DNA of 26,963 nt. Origin: CAZCBJ01 sp964496705 (lineage in GTDB: Bacteria > Chloroflexota > Anaerolineae > Anaerolineales > Anaerolineaceae). Position numbers and translations under genes: made by a program. The notes below the pieces were generated by a model. It searched no databases. It was not told where the DNA came from and was given only the letters and a program-made list of their open reading frames with translations. The stretch is from contig CAZCBJ010000023.1 of NCBI GenBank assembly GCA_964496705.1, positions 1 to 26,963 on the forward strand. The letters are read 5' to 3'. Of the stretch, positions 1 to 7,841 are shown piece by piece. Each line of letters starts with the position of its first letter. The stretch's first letter is position 1.

Positions 1-1226
1 GATAGCAGAATGGTCACTTCAATTGACTGCGGCAGGATGGATTGCAGGGTCAGATCAGATATCCCCAGTTCAACCTTGGGAGTCAGTTGGTACGTCCCGG
101 GTTTGAGCCCGCTGATATCCACCGTCACATTTATATTGCTTGCGCTTAAAATTTCCAGTTTGGGTAATGGGCCCGCCAGAATGATATCCACTGTTTCTGG
201 GGCAACCTCTGCCTCCTGCCCTTCGGCCAGACCGGTCAGATTCACTTTTAAGTTGGATAGGTTTATGCTGCCTTCAATTGCTGCAATGCCAACCTGCAGC
301 TCAACCATCTGGGATCCAACCACCATCACTCCGCTAGGCAGACTCAAGTTGATGCTTACGTCCAGATCATCCCTCGCTCCACTGATATCAAAGGGGGCTG
401 TCTCAACATAACCCGGCACCTGCTCTACCAGACTGGGGTTGGCGGAAAAGATGGTTACAGCCGGAGGGAAGACGGAAATGTTCGTCAGGCGATAGCCGTT
501 GGCGACCTGCCCAGCCAGAACCGGGCGCACAACTACATTACGATAACCCCCGCGCTGATTAATTTCCATCGTTACCTGTAACCGATCGGGACTGATCGTG
601 ACGCCGGTGACCTGGTTATCATTGGCATCTGTTGCGACCAAATTGAGTGTGCGATTGATGTCTTCATGTGCCAAATTTATATCCAAAATGGCACGCACAT
701 CCTGCACTTTTCCGACCATGGTCTCAGCGCCGCTAACGTTGACAGATGTTGTGCTGAGCCGAGCTACTTCGGCTAAATAACCGATCGCCACTTCACCCCT
801 TTGCACCAGCCGAACTGGAACATTTCGGTTGGCGAGCGCTTCCATCATGAAATTGATCGATGCTGGTGTATATGAAACAATCCTCACCGGTGTGATTCCC
901 ACCTGAAGCTGAATTGGCACCACATGAGAGCCAGGTGCCAGCCCGGATAGATCAACCACTGCCCGAACTGGTGTGTTCTCCCTAATCATGCGGTCCCAAA
1001 TGGATTGTGGAGCACTCAAGGTGACGGTAACCTCAGCGGGGATATCGCTGGTGATTAAGACTCCCGGATTCTGACCGATGATCTCGATTTCGACGCGACG
1101 CGGGTATTCTTTTTCCTGTGTCGGATCGGCTGCGGTGACAGCCATGATCCAGACTGCCAGTGATAACGTAAAAGCCAACAATAACGTCGGAAGGGTCTTG
1201 AAAAAATCACGCAAGAGCTTGATCAT
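1..1226 (-). CDS. YbbR-domain protein, CdaR-like regulator of c-di-AMP synthase (partial, C-terminus outside window)
   Basis: The reverse strand reads open from an ATG at 1226 to the left edge, giving 408 residues with no stop. The protein begins with a short basic stretch, then one membrane helix (about residues 8-28, ending WIMAVTAA), then a long extracytoplasmic part of repeated beta-rich YbbR-type modules with recurring VDISGL / VDLSGL and VTV..S elements. CdaR proteins of this kind sit in the membrane and modulate the diadenylate cyclase CdaA; that role is family knowledge. The ATG overlaps the TGA of the upstream cdaA-like gene in an ATGA, so the two are probably translationally coupled. 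In many bacteria glmM follows; here that region lies outside the window. Family call is firm; regulatory activity is inferred. Confidence 0.88.
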   Translation of the reverse strand, partial: MIKLLRDFFKTLPTLLLAFTLSLAVWIMAVTAADPTQEKEYPRRVEIEIIGQNPGVLITSDIPAEVTVTLSAPQSIWDRMIRENTPVRAVVDLSGLAPGSHVVPIQLQVGITPVRIVSYTPASINFMMEALANRNVPVRLVQRGEVAIGYLAEVARLSTTSVNVSGAETMVGKVQDVRAILDINLAHEDINRTLNLVATDANDNQVTGVTISPDRLQVTMEINQRGGYRNVVVRPVLAGQVANGYRLTNISVFPPAVTIFSANPSLVEQVPGYVETAPFDISGARDDLDVSINLSLPSGVMVVGSQMVELQVGIAAIEGSINLSNLKVNLTGLAEGQEAEVAPETVDIILAGPLPKLEILSASNINVTVDISGLKPGTYQLTPKVELGISDLTLQSILPQSIEVTILL

Positions 1227-2110
1227 TTCCTGTCCTTGCTGACTGGTTTTTCACGCCTGGCAAAAATACGCTGTAAAAGTCCCATGAGACTTGTGGAGAA
1301 CTGGGATATGTGGAAGAAAGCGGTGAGAATATTCTCGAGTCTTTCACTGTCAAGTCTGCGGATCATACGTCCACCATGAGCGATGGATATTGCGCCGGTT
1401 TCTTCCGATACCACCACAGCCACCGCGTCACTCGACTCAGATATCCCCAGCGCTGCGCGATGACGCAACCCCATCTGGGGTCGTTCAGGGGTGCGCGCCA
1501 CGATCCCGCTGGCTGACAAAGGCATGACGCAGCTGGCTGCGGCCACTTCTTCACCAATGATAATGACTGCCCCGTCGTGAAGCGGGGTATTGGGGTAGAA
1601 AACCTGCAGCAACAACTCGGCAGTCACCTTTGCATTGAGCACGACTCCGGTTTGGATGTATTCTTTCAGGTTGTCGTTGCGTTGGATGACGATCAGTGCA
1701 CCGTGTTGTCTGGCGCTCAGGCGCGAAGCAGCTGCAACAACTGCCCGGATGGTGGATTGCATCCCCTCATCACTTGAAGAAGCCTGCCATGTCGTGGACG
1801 TTGAGCCAGCTCTTCCTAATTTTTCCAATGCCCGTCGGATTTCTGGGGCAAAAATTACCGGAATGGCCAGCAATAATGCGGGTAAAGAAGTTTGGATCAA
1901 CCATGAGAAGGCTGGCAGGTTGATCAGACTGGTGAGCAGGCTCAACAGAATGACCAGCAGGATCACGCCTCGCAGCAGAACCATTGCCTGAGTATCGCGA
2001 ACGGTGATCAGGATGGCAAAAAAGATCAACGTGACCAAGGCAAGGTCTAGAATACTCAACCAGTTGAGCCGTTGGAAAAGAAAGAGAATTTCGTTCAGGA
2101 AATCGGGCAC
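1223..2110 (-). CDS. cdaA: Diadenylate cyclase CdaA (DacA), membrane c-di-AMP synthase
   Basis: It makes cyclic di-AMP from two ATP at the inner face of the membrane. The N-terminal third holds three predicted membrane helices, and the DAC domain follows. Both catalytic signatures are visible: LHDGAVII (the DGA motif) and RHRAALGISE (the RHR motif). I chose a GTG at 2110, giving 295 residues, because a longer reading frame to 2209 would run far into the upstream coaE gene and adds non-family sequence; the usual family length is about 270-280. The GTG lies 4 bases after the coaE stop and has no clear Shine-Dalgarno sequence, which suggests translational coupling. The downstream neighbour is its expected partner CdaR. 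c-di-AMP usually controls osmotic and cell-wall balance. Confidence 0.93.
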   Translation of the reverse strand: MPDFLNEILFLFQRLNWLSILDLALVTLIFFAILITVRDTQAMVLLRGVILLVILLSLLTSLINLPAFSWLIQTSLPALLLAIPVIFAPEIRRALEKLGRAGSTSTTWQASSSDEGMQSTIRAVVAAASRLSARQHGALIVIQRNDNLKEYIQTGVVLNAKVTAELLLQVFYPNTPLHDGAVIIIGEEVAAASCVMPLSASGIVARTPERPQMGLRHRAALGISESSDAVAVVVSEETGAISIAHGGRMIRRLDSERLENILTAFFHISQFSTSLMGLLQRIFARREKPVSKDRK

Positions 2111-2114
2111 AGGT

Positions 2115-3254
2115 TTAGATTGGGCGCAGGATTCGATCCTGGCGGAGTTGTTTGAAAAAGAGAGTACTATCAGCGGGCATTGATTCCTGCGCGGCTTCCT
2201 GCCAGGCAAGAATGCCCAGTGTGTTGGGTGTGCGCTGTTCGTACCCTAGACTGCTCCACAATGCCTCCAATTTGGCAAGTTCTGGCGGTACAAAAACCAG
2301 AGAAGCCTCACACTGCAGGTCTCTTGATGCGCGTTCCATTTCTGTAATCAACAGCGGAAGGGCCTGGTTGATTGGCACACCTGGATCCAGGAGCATATCG
2401 GTGGTGCGCGAGATCAAATTCTCCACTTGCCAACCTACCAATCCCATGATGGATGTACCCATGCTCAGAATCAGAAAAGCTCTTTCCCCAAATAGCGCCA
2501 TGATATCGTCAGTTGTCAGCTTGCTCTTGGAGGTTATTCGATTATAGAATTGAGCGATCTGTGCAGAGTGTTTTGGTTTTGCTCGGGCGATGGTGACTTC
2601 ACCATGCGGTTGGGTTTGACGTGGCGGTGCCTGGATGAAAGGCACTTCACCTGGCGATTGGATCTTTGCCCAGGCAGCATTAACTTGCTTCCACGTGTCC
2701 TCAAAGGGTCCGGTGTTCTTGATGATCACATGCGCCTGAGCCATTTTCTGTTCCTGTGAGGATTGCGAAGTGATCCGTTGGCGGGCTTCCATTTCACTCA
2801 TGTGCCGGTTTTGGATCAAGCGCGCCATTTGAATCTCCGGAGGAGCATATGTGACCCATACAGCGTCGCAAGCAGAATGCAGGTTGGCTTCCAATAATTT
2901 AATCGCTTCAATGATAATCACTTGTTGGGTGGCGCGCCGGATCAGAATATCGACCGCCTGTGCAACCAGGGGATGAACAATCTTTTCCAGCGTGTGCAAC
3001 GCCTCCGGGTCGTTGAACACAATCCGGGCCAGTTTGGCGCGTTCGATCTGATCCCCTGGGCCAAGGATGAATTTGCCAAACGCTGCCAAAACCGGTGCGT
3101 AACCGGGCGCTCCCTTGGCTATGGCACGGTGTCCCAATGCGTCTGCGTCAATGCCGTATGCGCCCAAATGCTCGAGCATCCGCCGTACGACGCTCTTCCC
3201 TGTGCCTATATTACCGGTCAGGCCGATGACATATTTTCCAGCCCATTTGCTCAC
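2115..3254 (-). CDS. coaE: Dephospho-CoA kinase with an extra C-terminal acetyltransferase-like domain
   Basis: The N-terminal 200 residues are a dephospho-CoA kinase, the last step of CoA synthesis (ATP-dependent phosphorylation of the ribose 3' hydroxyl). A P-loop GNIGTGKS sits at about residues 14-21, a DAD motif at 36-38, and the family's RIVFNDPEALHTLEKIVHP segment follows. CoaE is normally about 200 residues; this protein has 379. The extra 170 residues start near EVTIARAKPKHSAQIAQFYN and look like a GNAT-type acyl-CoA-binding fold, by weak pattern resemblance only (..SLGYEQRTPNTLGILAW near the end). The start is a GTG at 3254 preceded by GGAG at 8 bases. It is first in an operon with cdaA and cdaR. 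The kinase call is firm; the function of the extra domain is unknown. Confidence 0.9.
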   Translation of the reverse strand: MSKWAGKYVIGLTGNIGTGKSVVRRMLEHLGAYGIDADALGHRAIAKGAPGYAPVLAAFGKFILGPGDQIERAKLARIVFNDPEALHTLEKIVHPLVAQAVDILIRRATQQVIIIEAIKLLEANLHSACDAVWVTYAPPEIQMARLIQNRHMSEMEARQRITSQSSQEQKMAQAHVIIKNTGPFEDTWKQVNAAWAKIQSPGEVPFIQAPPRQTQPHGEVTIARAKPKHSAQIAQFYNRITSKSKLTTDDIMALFGERAFLILSMGTSIMGLVGWQVENLISRTTDMLLDPGVPINQALPLLITEMERASRDLQCEASLVFVPPELAKLEALWSSLGYEQRTPNTLGILAWQEAAQESMPADSTLFFKQLRQDRILRPI

Positions 3255-3275
3255 GCGTGAACTCCGACAGCCAAA

Positions 3276-3294
3276 TATCGGTCACAGACCGATA
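3276..3294. promoter_or_regulatory. Perfect 8-3-8 inverted repeat at the coaE transcription start (putative operator)
   Basis: TATCGGTC, three bases, GACCGATA. The two arms are exact reverse complements. The site lies just downstream of the coaE -10 box and covers the expected +1, the usual place for a repressor operator. In RNA it would also form an 8-bp hairpin near the 5' end. The cognate regulator is not in the window. Confidence 0.55.
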
Positions 3295-3298
3295 ATCC

Positions 3299-3327
3299 AT
3301 TTTAGCCTTGACAGGCTGGATTGTCAA
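3299..3327 (-). promoter_or_regulatory. Promoter of the coaE-cdaA-cdaR operon
   Basis: Read on the reverse strand there is a perfect -35 TTGACA (3322-3327), a 17-base spacer and a -10 TAAAAT (3299-3304, five of six matches). It sits between the zinc-ribbon gene and coaE, about 45 bases ahead of the coaE GTG, and matches the housekeeping sigma pattern. Confidence 0.75.
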
Positions 3328-3340
3328 ATTCGCTGTTTGG

Positions 3341-3985
3341 TCAGCCGACCTTCTTGCCGCAATCCGGACAGAATTTAGCGTTTGGTTCCAGCTTGGCGCC
3401 ACACTCGGTACAATGCGCAGCCTTTTTCAACGGCGTGCCGCATTCCGGGCAGAACTTGGCGTTGGTTGCCAGCGGAGCGTTGCAGTTGGGACAGGATGCG
3501 CGGATGGTCTCGCGCCAGTTGCCTTCGGCTAATTTCTTATCTTCTTCAGCCATTTTGGCATGCGCCCAGACTTCTTCCACTGATCGGCTGGCCTGAGCTG
3601 CGGACATTTCTACGCCCAAATCTGGCGCACAATCCTTACAAAGACCGCGCTTGTTGTTCCAGCATGATTTCTTGCACACCCAGGCAGAACAACGCGGGCA
3701 TTGAATGAATTGCGGCTTGATTTCATTCCCTGCTGCGACAAATGCCTGATCATGCGCTTTTTGCCATGTAGCCGAGCGCACCTGTTCACCGACATTGGCG
3801 GCTGAATTAAATATTCCGCCCAGCAGATTGCTGGCCACATCCAAGGCTCCCGCTACTTTGCCGGTTGCCCAGGGCTGAAAGCGAGTGCGGTAACCATTTT
3901 CACAGCGGTTGCACCGAAATTCAAATTGGAACCCTGTCTCGTTGCTTAGGTCCTCATAATTGTTGGTGAATTCGATCTCTTCCAT
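3341..3985 (-). CDS. Multi-zinc-ribbon protein of unknown function
   Basis: A 214-residue protein with sixteen cysteines in clear pairs: C25/C28; C96/C99, C104/C108 and C116/C119 in the centre; and a C-terminal double zinc ribbon at C165/C168-C179/C182 and C192/C195-C206/C209 (CPNC..CPEC, CTEC..CPDC). Between the first and second cysteine groups lies a small-residue-rich helical stretch (residues 43-68, GALDVASNLLGGIFNSAANVG) that could be an amphipathic or membrane-associated helix. Such double zinc ribbons usually mediate protein or nucleic-acid contacts. The ATG at 3985 has a strong GGAGG 7 bases upstream. Its own promoter and lack of tight coupling to either side suggest a single-gene unit. 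I do not recognise a specific function. Confidence 0.85.
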   Translation of the reverse strand: MEEIEFTNNYEDLSNETGFQFEFRCNRCENGYRTRFQPWATGKVAGALDVASNLLGGIFNSAANVGEQVRSATWQKAHDQAFVAAGNEIKPQFIQCPRCSAWVCKKSCWNNKRGLCKDCAPDLGVEMSAAQASRSVEEVWAHAKMAEEDKKLAEGNWRETIRASCPNCNAPLATNAKFCPECGTPLKKAAHCTECGAKLEPNAKFCPDCGKKVG

Positions 3986-4011
3986 CGTATAACCTCCAAG
4001 GGAACTTTTGG

Positions 4012-4020
4012 ATTATAGCA
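4012..4020 (-). promoter_or_regulatory. Extended -10 promoter of the zinc-ribbon gene
   Basis: On the reverse strand TGC is followed by a perfect TATAAT (4012-4017), an extended -10 element. The -35 position holds only a weak GCAACA. It lies in the 39-base gap after the PD-(D/E)XK gene and predicts a leader of about 20 bases containing the GGAGG site. Confidence 0.55.
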
Positions 4021-4024
4021 CCAT

Positions 4025-4702
4025 TCACATGCCGTGTTGCCGCGCTTCTTCACGGTAGCGACAATAACTGCACTTTTCGCCAGCTTCCGGTAGATGAGGC
4101 TGTTCCAACAAGCCCACCACCTCCCCAAGAAAAGTCAGGAATGCCTGTTCTTCATAGGGGATTTCCATCCAGCTTAGCCCACTCAGGATGGCAATTTTGC
4201 CTTCCTCAGCCGACTTCAAGGCTTGAGGCGCAACCACCAACAAACCTAACCTGCTGATGGGTTGAAGCGACAATTGGCGCGGCGCAGCATGTTCCAAAGC
4301 ATAGGCGTAGGCATGCAATTGCCGGCTGTAAAAAGGGATCATGGATGGCTTTGGCTCAGAAGTTTTAAAATCCATGACACCATAAGACCCATCTGCAAAC
4401 ATCGCCACCGTGTCAAATTTTCCTTTCAGAAAGCAATGCACTTTCTTACCCGGTAAAACGATGGGCAAGGATTCGACCCAACGTTCGCCCAGTTGTATCG
4501 CTCCAGGCGGCAATTCGGCGGCGATTTCCTCGGTTTGCATGCCTTGAAAGTAATTTTTCATCAAGCGATCGATTGTTCCGAACACTCCCGGAAAAGGGGC
4601 GGCTGGACGTGTGATGCCATGCGTGTATTTCAAGTAGAAGCAGCGTTTGCATTCATCCCATAAGAAAGTCAGGTCAGAAGGAGATAATTTTGTGGTTGTC
4701 AT
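4025..4702 (-). CDS. PD-(D/E)XK nuclease superfamily protein, Cas4/RecB-like, with four-cysteine Fe-S pattern
   Basis: A 225-residue protein with the RecB-family nuclease core: GKFD (D97), then GVMDFKT (D111, K113), then the QLHAYAYA helix (Q128), matching the D...(D/E)xK...QxxxY order. Cysteines C18 and C21 near the N-terminus and C211 and C214 near the C-terminus are spaced to hold a 4Fe-4S cluster, as in Cas4 and AddB relatives, although Cas4 usually has one N-terminal and three C-terminal cysteines. It starts 3 bases after the stop of the oxidoreductase gene, so it is co-transcribed with the sugar operon, a surprising setting. No cas genes or repeats are nearby. Nuclease activity is expected from the motifs; the biological role is unknown. 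Confidence 0.82.
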   Translation of the reverse strand: MTTTKLSPSDLTFLWDECKRCFYLKYTHGITRPAAPFPGVFGTIDRLMKNYFQGMQTEEIAAELPPGAIQLGERWVESLPIVLPGKKVHCFLKGKFDTVAMFADGSYGVMDFKTSEPKPSMIPFYSRQLHAYAYALEHAAPRQLSLQPISRLGLLVVAPQALKSAEEGKIAILSGLSWMEIPYEEQAFLTFLGEVVGLLEQPHLPEAGEKCSYCRYREEARQHGM

Positions 4703-4705
4703 TTT

Positions 4706-5785
4706 TTATATAACCTCATCTGGACGCACTTCTCGGCCTGTATTCGCTGACTGCAACGCTGCCAACGTGAATTGCAATACCTCTTTGCCGGCTTGCCCGT
4801 CGAGGCGTGCCTGACCGCCTGATTTCAATTTTTCAATCAAGTCTACGGTGGTGGCAATGAAGCTGTCGTGCCATTCCACACCCTCAACCGGGATCGGTGT
4901 GGTTTTGCCATCCTTAAAAAGCATCAATTCGGGCAAATCCACTGTTCTGGCTGTGTAACGGTTGATGAAAATGATGCCTTTGTCGCCGATCACCTCAATC
5001 CGGTCGTCGTCGGCATAATAGTCTGAGATGATGCGCATCTTGGGCGTATGTTCGATGTCGAGCAATCCGTACCTGCGTGAGGCTTTGTATGCAAAGATAA
5101 TCGCGGCTGGGGCGTCGATATTTACCAGGTTTCCAGCCTCAGATACGGGGGTCTGATCAATCCAGGCGAAAACCTTTTCCACCGGTCCGCCCAGATAGTA
5201 TCCAAGTGAGAAGAGATGGTAGCCGTGATCAAAGACCAATGGACCACCGCCGCACAATTTTTGGTTGAACCTCCACAGCCAGGCGGACAACGGCACTTTC
5301 CAGCCGGTATCACTGGTGCCGCTATTGACATGCATGCGGATGGCGCGGATATCGCCAATTTCACCGGCATCGATCATCTGTTTGGCGCGCACGGCTGGAG
5401 CATAATACACAAAAGTTTCGTAGACTCGCAGCATCACCCCGGCACCATTCGCCGCTGCAATCATCTCGTCCGCTTCCGTCGCGGTCAAGGCCATCGGTTT
5501 CTGAACCGAGATGTGCTTGCCGGCTTGAGCGGCCTGAACGGTCATCGGGCAATGCAGGTGATGCGGGGTGAGCAGCTCGACCAGATCTATCTCCTTGTCC
5601 TGCAACAAGCGTTGATAATCTGTGTACACCTTTTCGACGCCCCAATCTTTGGCTTTCTGGCGGGCGCGCGAGTGATTGCTGTCACAGACTGCGACAATTC
5701 TGGCGTCGTCGCGCCCCACATATCCCATTTGGTGCAGTCCGCTGATACGCCCGCAGCCCACAATGGCGACTCGAATGGTTTTCAT
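4706..5785 (-). CDS. Gfo/Idh/MocA family NAD(P)-dependent oxidoreductase
   Basis: A 359-residue cytosolic dehydrogenase with an N-terminal Rossmann domain (GCGRIS at residues 10-15, acidic D35 at the end of beta 2, which favours NAD) and the family lysine in VQKP (K96, in place of the usual EKP). The C-terminal alpha/beta domain carries GGGPLVFDHGYH, the usual DxxxH catalytic region. Members oxidise or reduce sugars and inositols. Its ATG overlaps the stop of the upstream symporter gene in an ATGA, so the pair is coupled. Within this operon it probably acts on the imported sugar or polyol, or a derivative. The exact substrate cannot be read from sequence. Confidence 0.92.
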   Translation of the reverse strand: MKTIRVAIVGCGRISGLHQMGYVGRDDARIVAVCDSNHSRARQKAKDWGVEKVYTDYQRLLQDKEIDLVELLTPHHLHCPMTVQAAQAGKHISVQKPMALTATEADEMIAAANGAGVMLRVYETFVYYAPAVRAKQMIDAGEIGDIRAIRMHVNSGTSDTGWKVPLSAWLWRFNQKLCGGGPLVFDHGYHLFSLGYYLGGPVEKVFAWIDQTPVSEAGNLVNIDAPAAIIFAYKASRRYGLLDIEHTPKMRIISDYYADDDRIEVIGDKGIIFINRYTARTVDLPELMLFKDGKTTPIPVEGVEWHDSFIATTVDLIEKLKSGGQARLDGQAGKEVLQFTLAALQSANTGREVRPDEVI

Positions 5786-7182
5786 GGTTTCTCTCCAGGA
5801 AGATTGTCTGGATTGGTTTGGCCGGTATTTTCATCAGCGCGGGCGTCCATCTCGTCCAGCCTGGCGCGCACCAGCGCATGACTGGCGCGCCGGATGGGGT
5901 AGCGGATCAGCAAAGGCAGGGCGAAGAAAATAAACAACGCAGGGACCAAGCCAAAAAACAAGCGGATGCCGAGCAGCGCTTGGGGTGTTTGTTCCACGTT
6001 GGGCACATATCCAAAACCGGTCAAGATCCACCCCACACCCGCCAGCGCAAGCGCTTCAGATAGCTTGGTTGCCAACCCCCAGACGCCGTAATACATCCCG
6101 CTGCGCTGCTGCCTGGTTTCCAGGCGGTCGTAATCGGCAACATCGGCCACCATTGCCCAGGGAAAAATCCACTGCGCCGAAAAGCCAAATCCTGCCAGCA
6201 CTGCGATGAAATATATGAGCAAGGTGCTTTGGTGGGGAAGAAAAAAGGTTAACACCACCGCGACAGCTCCCAGCGCCATCCCCAACGCGTAAGCAGGACC
6301 TTTGTCCATTTTACGGCTGACCCATTGCCAGAAAGGTAATGATACGGTGACTGTGATCAGCATCAAGCCCATGACCAGGGACGTCTCGGCCTTCATCAAA
6401 AGCTGATACTCGATGTAATAAGCCATCAATATCTTGATGAATGCGAATGAGATATTGATGATCAGGTAGGTTCCGCACAGCCAGACAAAAGGTTTGTTGC
6501 GCAGTGCGACCCATAAAGATTTCAACGGGGACGGTTCGGGCAGGGCGGGCTTGATTTTCAACCGTTCTCTGAAACCCGAGGCGGATATCAGCAGCGCCAC
6601 CCCGGCCAGAACGCCGTAAGCGATGCCGATGAAGGCATATCCGGTGCGTTGCAGCGCAAAAATTCCTACAATGGCGGGCGTCAGGGCAGCCCCCACCAGG
6701 TAGGCCGGCACTGCCATGACCATACGGTAGGTGGTCAGGCTGGAGCGCTCATCATAATCGTCGGTCAATTCCGAAGTCAACGCATAATACGGCACATTGG
6801 TGAGCGTCCAGATGGTGTCGAAAAAGATGAAGGTCAAGGCGATCCACACAAAAGCCCACAGCCGGTCGTTGGTCGGGACAAACCATAACAAGGCGATGGA
6901 AATGGCCAGCGGGATCGCGCCAAAGATCATAAACACCCGCCGTTTGCCAAAACGGGACTTGGTGCGGTCGGTGAACCAACCGAATATCGGATCGTTGACC
7001 GCGTCCCAAATTTTCCCGATCAGCAGCGCATTCCCCGCCAACGCAGGTGGGATGAGCGCACCGTCCGTGTAAAACTTCATCAGGAAAAATTGAATCGCCG
7101 AATTGACCACGGCATTGCCAAGGTCGCCGATCCCATAAAAGATTTTTGTTCGGGTGGGCAATTTCACTGCTGGATCAGCCAT
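5782..7182 (-). CDS. GPH-family (MelB-like) cation:sugar symporter
   Basis: A 466-residue protein with about twelve hydrophobic segments. The GPH signature KIWDAVNDPIFGWFTDRTKS follows helix 2; D60 and D64 align with MelB Asp55 and Asp59, the cation-binding aspartates, so cation-coupled import is likely. The motif ends with RFGKRR, the usual basic loop. Of two adjacent ATGs (7185 and 7182) I prefer 7182, because AAGGAG lies 6 bases before it and only 3 before the other. It starts 15 bases after the isomerase stop and overlaps the oxidoreductase start by 4. GPH proteins carry glycosides, pentosides or hexuronides; the substrate here is unknown but probably the compound used by the operon. Confidence 0.93.
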   Translation of the reverse strand: MADPAVKLPTRTKIFYGIGDLGNAVVNSAIQFFLMKFYTDGALIPPALAGNALLIGKIWDAVNDPIFGWFTDRTKSRFGKRRVFMIFGAIPLAISIALLWFVPTNDRLWAFVWIALTFIFFDTIWTLTNVPYYALTSELTDDYDERSSLTTYRMVMAVPAYLVGAALTPAIVGIFALQRTGYAFIGIAYGVLAGVALLISASGFRERLKIKPALPEPSPLKSLWVALRNKPFVWLCGTYLIINISFAFIKILMAYYIEYQLLMKAETSLVMGLMLITVTVSLPFWQWVSRKMDKGPAYALGMALGAVAVVLTFFLPHQSTLLIYFIAVLAGFGFSAQWIFPWAMVADVADYDRLETRQQRSGMYYGVWGLATKLSEALALAGVGWILTGFGYVPNVEQTPQALLGIRLFFGLVPALFIFFALPLLIRYPIRRASHALVRARLDEMDARADENTGQTNPDNLPGEKP

Positions 7183-7197
7183 CATGATCTCCTTTTC

Positions 7198-7821
7198 TTA
7201 CAGATTGGCAAGAAATTGGTGCAAACCAGGATCCGCCTTGCCAGTACACGGCAGGATTTTTTTCATAGAAGGAAAGGTTAATGCCGGACGTAGAACCTCA
7301 TCAGGGAGCAGCTTGAGTATCTCCACCATCGGTCGATGGGCAGCCTGGCTGATTTGGTCTAGAACCTCACGCGAACGGCGCTGCGGCTCAGCGCGGTGAG
7401 GTGGGTATCCGCTGCCTGTATCCGCTGTAAACAGCGCGTCAAACATCAGGCGCAGGTTCACCTCGCCAGCCCAGCCATACCCCTGATTGAGCGCCAATGA
7501 CACGCAGTTGCCGGCATTGATCCGCGCGAACAGCCAGGCATCCAACGGAGTCAACAAGTGCCCGCAGAAAACACCTGGGTATTGCATCACCGAGTTCAGA
7601 TAACCCAGCCCGGTTCCGCAACCGCCGATGACAAAGTCCACCGCCTTCAGATGCAGCAGCAACGCAGACATCAATCCAGTGTGGGTGTAGAGCAGGGCAG
7701 GCGTGTCATTGCTATTGGTGTTGCCCAGGTTTAAGACCTCATGACCGCGACCTTGCAATGCGCCTAATATGTCCGCGTTGCGTTCCGCGGCGCTGATCTC
7801 ATTGATGACGGCGATTATCAT
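7198..7821 (-). CDS. RpiB/LacA/LacB-family sugar-phosphate isomerase-like protein
   Basis: A 207-residue protein starting MIIAVINEISAAERNADI, with GGAGG ahead of the ATG at 7821. A longer frame to 7902 would overlap the upstream gene and lacks family sequence. The RpiB core shows a GGCGTGLG loop holding the candidate active-site cysteine, and ends near NCVSLAL. It is longer than a classic RpiB (about 150 residues) because of a C-terminal tail from GSGYPPHRAEPQRRSRE onward. The N-terminal and GYLNSVMQYPGVFCGH segments differ from ribose-5-phosphate isomerase, so it belongs to a side branch with unknown substrate. It is the second gene of the sugar operon, 20 bases after the TPP-type gene. Aldose-ketose isomerisation of a phosphorylated or free sugar is a reasonable inference. 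Confidence 0.88.
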   Translation of the reverse strand: MIIAVINEISAAERNADILGALQGRGHEVLNLGNTNSNDTPALLYTHTGLMSALLLHLKAVDFVIGGCGTGLGYLNSVMQYPGVFCGHLLTPLDAWLFARINAGNCVSLALNQGYGWAGEVNLRLMFDALFTADTGSGYPPHRAEPQRRSREVLDQISQAAHRPMVEILKLLPDEVLRPALTFPSMKKILPCTGKADPGLHQFLANL

Positions 7822-7841
7822 CTTGCCTCCCTGATAAATGT

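Noticed and set aside
10..780. Rightward reading frames at 10-411 and 598-780
   Set aside because: They are antisense to the YbbR/CdaR gene, have no family features, and the opposite strand encodes a continuous recognisable protein.
4025..4702. Cas4 as part of a CRISPR system
   Set aside because: No repeats and no cas1, cas2 or effector gene in the window, and the cysteine layout differs from Cas4.
5216..5881. 221-codon rightward reading frame
   Set aside because: It lies opposite the oxidoreductase and symporter genes, both recognisable; the translated product has no domain and no ribosome site.
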